A DNA stretch of 64,000 nucleotides from Mycobacterium gordonae (lineage in GTDB: Bacteria > Actinomycetota > Actinomycetes > Mycobacteriales > Mycobacteriaceae), in NCBI RefSeq assembly GCF_017086405.1, contig NZ_CP070973.1:6542739-6606738 (forward strand), written 5' to 3'. Position 1 is the first letter of the stretch; each line of letters begins with the position of its first letter. The notes beneath the pieces are model-generated. The model was given only the letters and a program-made list of their open reading frames with translations. It did no database searches and was not told the DNA's origin. Made by a program: the position numbers and the translations under genes. Below are positions 61,347 through 64,000 of the stretch, piece by piece.

Positions 61347-62688
61347 GCGGCGGGCGGCGCAGCGTCGGGCGCTGGCGTGGAGTGCCGCCGCCGCGCTGGT
61401 GGTGACGCTCACCCCCGGGTGCTCTTCCTCACCCACTCCGTCGGCCAATGCGGCGAATGTGGGACGTCGGATCGACACCAGCACGCCACCGGGTTTGCGA
61501 GCCCAGCAAACCATGGACATGCTGAACTCCGACTGGCCTATCGGGCCGGACGGAGTGCGTACCCTGGCCGCCGCCGACAAGGTCGAGCCTGTGCAAGCCA
61601 CCATGGAGAGTCTGTGGTGGGACCGGCCTTTCACGCTGGACTCCGTCTTCATCGGGGCCAACGTCGCGACATTGCAGTTGATCTCCTCCTACGGCGCGCG
61701 TCAGGACGTCCGGATCCACACCGGCGATACCGGCGAAGTCGACCGGTTCGAAGTCGACACCCAGCCGCCCCCGCCGATCAACACCTGGTCGGACGTGGAT
61801 GCGGTGTTGAGCAAGACCGGCGCCCGCTACTCCTATCAGGTGGCCAAGGTCGACGACGGTCAGTGCGACCGGGTAGCGGGCACCAACACCTCCCAACCCC
61901 TGCCGTTGGCATCGATCTTCAAACTGTACGTCCTGCACGCCGTGGCGACCGCGGTCAAGAACGGCACGGTGTCCTGGGATGACCAGTTGACGGTGACCGC
62001 CAAGGGCAAGGCGGTCGGATCGTCAGGTTTGGAACTGGCTCCCGGCGATCATGTTTCGGTGCGTACGGCGGCCGAGAAGATGATCGCCACCAGTGACAAC
62101 ATGGCCACTGACATGCTGATCGAGCGAGTGGGAACACACGCCATCGAGCGGGCTCTGGCCACCGCCGGGCATCATGATCCGGCCAGCATGACGCCCTTCC
62201 CCACCATGTACGAGTTGTTCTCGATCGGCTGGGGCCAGCCCGATGTGCGCGAGCGATGGAAGAACGCATCGCAGCAGCAGCGAGCCGCGATGCTGGAGCA
62301 GGCGAATTCCACCGACTACCAGCCTGATCCATTTCGTGCACACACGCCGGCGTCCGCGTACGGTGCGGAGTGGTACGGCAACGCCGAGGACATCTGCCGC
62401 GTTCACGTGGCGCTGCAGGCCGATGCCGTGGGCGCGGCCGCGCCGGTGCGCCAGATCCTGTCCGCTGTAGCCGGCATCCGATTGGATCCCGCCGTATGGC
62501 CGTACATCGGCGCCAAAGCCGGTGGCCTGCCGGGAGATCTGACGTTCAGTTGGTATGCCGTCGACAAGACCGGGCAGCCGTGGGTCGTCAGTTTCCAGCT
62601 GAACTGGCTGCACGACCACGGGCCGACGGTGACCAGCTGGATGCTGAAAGTCGCGCAGCAGGTCTTCGCCCTGGTCGCGCCCCGCTGA
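61321..62688 (+). CDS. lpqF: Lipoprotein LpqF, serine beta-lactamase-like
   Basis: About 455 residues from TTG 61321, which overlaps mhuD by 26 bp and gives the length of M. tuberculosis LpqF (452); no ATG or GTG fits better. A basic head precedes the signal peptide and lipobox LVVTLTPGCSSS. The second half is a penicillin-recognising fold with the SxxK motif PLASIFKLYVL and a SDN-like segment TSDNMATDML. KTG appears as KAGGLPGD. It is probably a cell-envelope hydrolase. Confidence 0.87.
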   Translation: MPAAPRPARRRAAQRRALAWSAAAALVVTLTPGCSSSPTPSANAANVGRRIDTSTPPGLRAQQTMDMLNSDWPIGPDGVRTLAAADKVEPVQATMESLWWDRPFTLDSVFIGANVATLQLISSYGARQDVRIHTGDTGEVDRFEVDTQPPPPINTWSDVDAVLSKTGARYSYQVAKVDDGQCDRVAGTNTSQPLPLASIFKLYVLHAVATAVKNGTVSWDDQLTVTAKGKAVGSSGLELAPGDHVSVRTAAEKMIATSDNMATDMLIERVGTHAIERALATAGHHDPASMTPFPTMYELFSIGWGQPDVRERWKNASQQQRAAMLEQANSTDYQPDPFRAHTPASAYGAEWYGNAEDICRVHVALQADAVGAAAPVRQILSAVAGIRLDPAVWPYIGAKAGGLPGDLTFSWYAVDKTGQPWVVSFQLNWLHDHGPTVTSWMLKVAQQVFALVAPR

Positions 62689-62729
62689 ACTAGAATTTTC
62701 GCTGCACGTTGAGCCGGCGCGCGGAGGTA

Positions 62730-62842
62730 ACGCGTCTTGCTGAGGCATCGGCGGGGAAGGCGCACCTGGCAGTCCGGGTGTGACCGGCCACCGTGGCGCC
62801 GACGGGCAGGCCGGATGAGGCCGCTGACCCTGCCGGCAGGTT
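62730..62842 (+). promoter_or_regulatory. Cobalamin-riboswitch-like sequence on the plus strand
   Basis: In order on the plus strand: GGGGAAGG (62753-62760), CCTGGCAGTCCGGG, TGACCGGCCACCGTGG (62781-62796, B12-box-like) and GAGGCCGCTGACCCTGCC near the end. This follows the order of conserved blocks in actinobacterial cobalamin riboswitches. No plus-strand gene follows; the neighbouring genes are antisense and include cbtA. It was identified by eye only. Confidence 0.4.
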
Positions 62843-62844
62843 GA

Positions 62845-63384
62845 CTAGATCCGCAGCGTCCAGGCCCCGGCGCGGCAGTGCAGCACCGTGCGGCTGACGG
62901 GTGCAATGTCGATGCGCCAGAACGACTTCGGCGGAGCGTCGAGGGCAACCAGGATCGCCGCCCTGATCACCGCCGGGTGAGTGACCGCCACCGTCGAAGT
63001 CATGTTGCCGTCCTGCGACTTCAGCCAGCCGGCGACCCGATCGGTGAGGTCGGCGACGGACTCTCCGCCGTGCGGCGCCGCCGCCGGGTCGGTCAGCCAG
63101 GTCTGCAGGTCGGTGGGCGGGATGGCCGGTATGCCTCGCCCGCGCCACAGGCCGCAGTCCAGATCGGCTAGCTGTGGCTCGATCATGGCGTGCAGACCAG
63201 ACAGTTCCGCGGTTTGACGCGTTCGCAGTTCGGGGGCGGCGAGCGCCGAAAAGTCACCTCTCAGGCGCTCGACCTGACGGCGGCCGATGTCACTGAGCGG
63301 CTCGTCGGCGGGAAATCGCCGCGCCGCCATGGCGTCGGTCATGGCATGCGATATCAACGTGAGCCGGGTGACAGCCGGCGTCAC
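62845..63384 (-). CDS. Histidine phosphatase family protein, variant motif
   Basis: A 179-residue phosphoglycerate-mutase-like protein, GTG 63384 in a GTGA overlap with cbtA. The usual LxRHG motif reads LISHAMTDA: the histidine nucleophile stays and the first arginine is serine. The second histidine is in AVTHPAVIRA. Its coupling to a cobalt transporter suggests a CobC-like role in cobalamin metabolism; this is inference. Confidence 0.8.
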   Translation of the reverse strand: MTPAVTRLTLISHAMTDAMAARRFPADEPLSDIGRRQVERLRGDFSALAAPELRTRQTAELSGLHAMIEPQLADLDCGLWRGRGIPAIPPTDLQTWLTDPAAAPHGGESVADLTDRVAGWLKSQDGNMTSTVAVTHPAVIRAAILVALDAPPKSFWRIDIAPVSRTVLHCRAGAWTLRI

Positions 63385-64000
63385 GCCCCGACGCTCTCCG
63401 CCTGCGCCCCATCACCCAATAACCTGCTCGCGAGCAGCGCGAACACCAGCCCGACCGCCGTCCACAGCACCAACTGGGCACCCAGCGAGACCAGTCTGAA
63501 CTCGTAGAGATCCGCAGCGGGAAAGCCGGGTGGCACCTCCGCCACATTCGGCAGCGCCAGCATGACGGCGATGACTGCCGCCCCGTACGCGCCGGCCGCG
63601 AGCAGCCTGGCGTGGAACGTGCCGAAGCGCTCCACCGAGCGCCGGGCGAGCCAGAGGGCGACGATCGCCACCCCGACCGAAGCCAGCACCATCAGCAAAT
63701 ACCACAGCGTGCGCGCCCCGATCGTGTCTGGTTGACCGACCGCGGGCGGATTGGGCGGGTACTTCAGGAATGGCACCAGGTACACCGCGACAAATCCAGC
63801 GGCCGCCATTTGCGCCGAAACCGATTGTGGCGCAATGCTTCCCGATCTCGGGTAATAGACGCAGAACACCACCGCAAACAACGCGCCCAACGCGATCCCG
63901 AAAAACAGCACGCCGAAACCCAAACCGGCGTTGCCCTGGACGCCGCGCGAGAACAGCTGACTGCCGTGCTCGTGGGCGCCCTCAAACTCGATGGCGCGGC
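63381..64000 (-). CDS. cbtA: Cobalt transporter subunit CbtA, 5' part beyond window
   Basis: The C-terminal 206 residues of a CbtA-type membrane protein; the frame runs off the right edge. An N-terminal histidine segment GAHEHGSQLF precedes five or so membrane helices with the family phrases GFGVLFFGIALGALFAVVFC and FLKYPPNPPAVGQPDTIGAR. CbtA and CbtB form a predicted cobalt importer, commonly controlled by cobalamin riboswitches. cbtB would be expected just outside. Confidence 0.85.
   Translation of the reverse strand, partial: RAIEFEGAHEHGSQLFSRGVQGNAGLGFGVLFFGIALGALFAVVFCVYYPRSGSIAPQSVSAQMAAAGFVAVYLVPFLKYPPNPPAVGQPDTIGARTLWYLLMVLASVGVAIVALWLARRSVERFGTFHARLLAAGAYGAAVIAVMLALPNVAEVPPGFPAADLYEFRLVSLGAQLVLWTAVGLVFALLASRLLGDGAQAESVGA

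Noticed and set aside
1..64000. tRNA or rRNA genes, insertion sequences, phage or integrase genes
   Set aside because: None was recognised on either strand, so the accessory blocks carry no obvious mobility genes.

Overview
The window is high-GC actinobacterial DNA from a Mycobacterium, most likely a slow-growing non-tuberculous species. Evidence is PE, PPE and PE_PGRS genes, an mce operon, mycobacterial lipoproteins (lppH, lpqE, lpqF) and the steroid-ring genes hsaA-D, kshB and kstR. The backbone follows M. tuberculosis H37Rv gene order from fadE31 (Rv3562) to lpqF (Rv3593), as I remember that genome. Accessory blocks are inserted at several points. I assign no species.

Layout. 1-4010: acyl-CoA dehydrogenases fadE31 (3' end), fadE32, fadE33, aminotransferase aspB and convergent nat. 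4107-20390: a 16 kb accessory block separating nat from hsaB. It holds a Ser/Thr kinase fused to Kelch repeats, a small coiled-coil membrane protein, an orphan HicB-like protein, a CHAD protein, a complete extra mce operon (two yrbE, six mce, one Mce-associated gene), a divergent GMC oxidoreductase and an unknown protein. 20575-25909: hsaADCB, kshB and an Rv3572-like secreted protein, with two KstR-type sites. 26109-28715: inserted PE_PGRS gene. 29565-33767: fadE34, kstR with its operator, a 57-bp tandem repeat and a LacI regulator. 33878-36390: znuA-znuC-znuB-like zinc importer behind a Zur-type box. 36448-40102: lppH, pxpA, a metallo-beta-lactamase-fold protein and arsB2. 40099-42837: PE-PPE-PPE module. 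43233-47262: rRNA methyltransferase, cysS, ispF, ispD and carD. 47632-53254: lpqE, radA, disA, an Rv3587c-like protein, canB and mutY. 53371-59363: a probable inorganic-carbon (DAB) operon. 59482-64000: a winged-helix regulator, a PE_PGRS remnant, a hydrolase, mhuD, lpqF, a histidine phosphatase and partial cbtA.

The most interesting locus is 53269-59363. DabB (NuoL-like) and DabA (with all four zinc ligands) are followed by a PII-like protein. Next comes a beta-carbonic-anhydrase paralogue that has lost both zinc-binding cysteines and the dyad arginine. A strong hairpin and a gene of unknown function with a zinc-ribbon tail follow. I read this as CO2/bicarbonate uptake with built-in sensing or regulation. 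The active CanB lies about 5 kb upstream and gives an internal comparison.

Other notable items: a family of small structured tandem repeats after kstR and after the last gene of the DAB region; ispD apparently starting at CTG inside a CTGA overlap with carD; canB and mutY sharing a CATG at their start codons; a cobalamin-riboswitch-like sequence antisense to a cobalt-transport operon; and several strong palindromes that look like operators.
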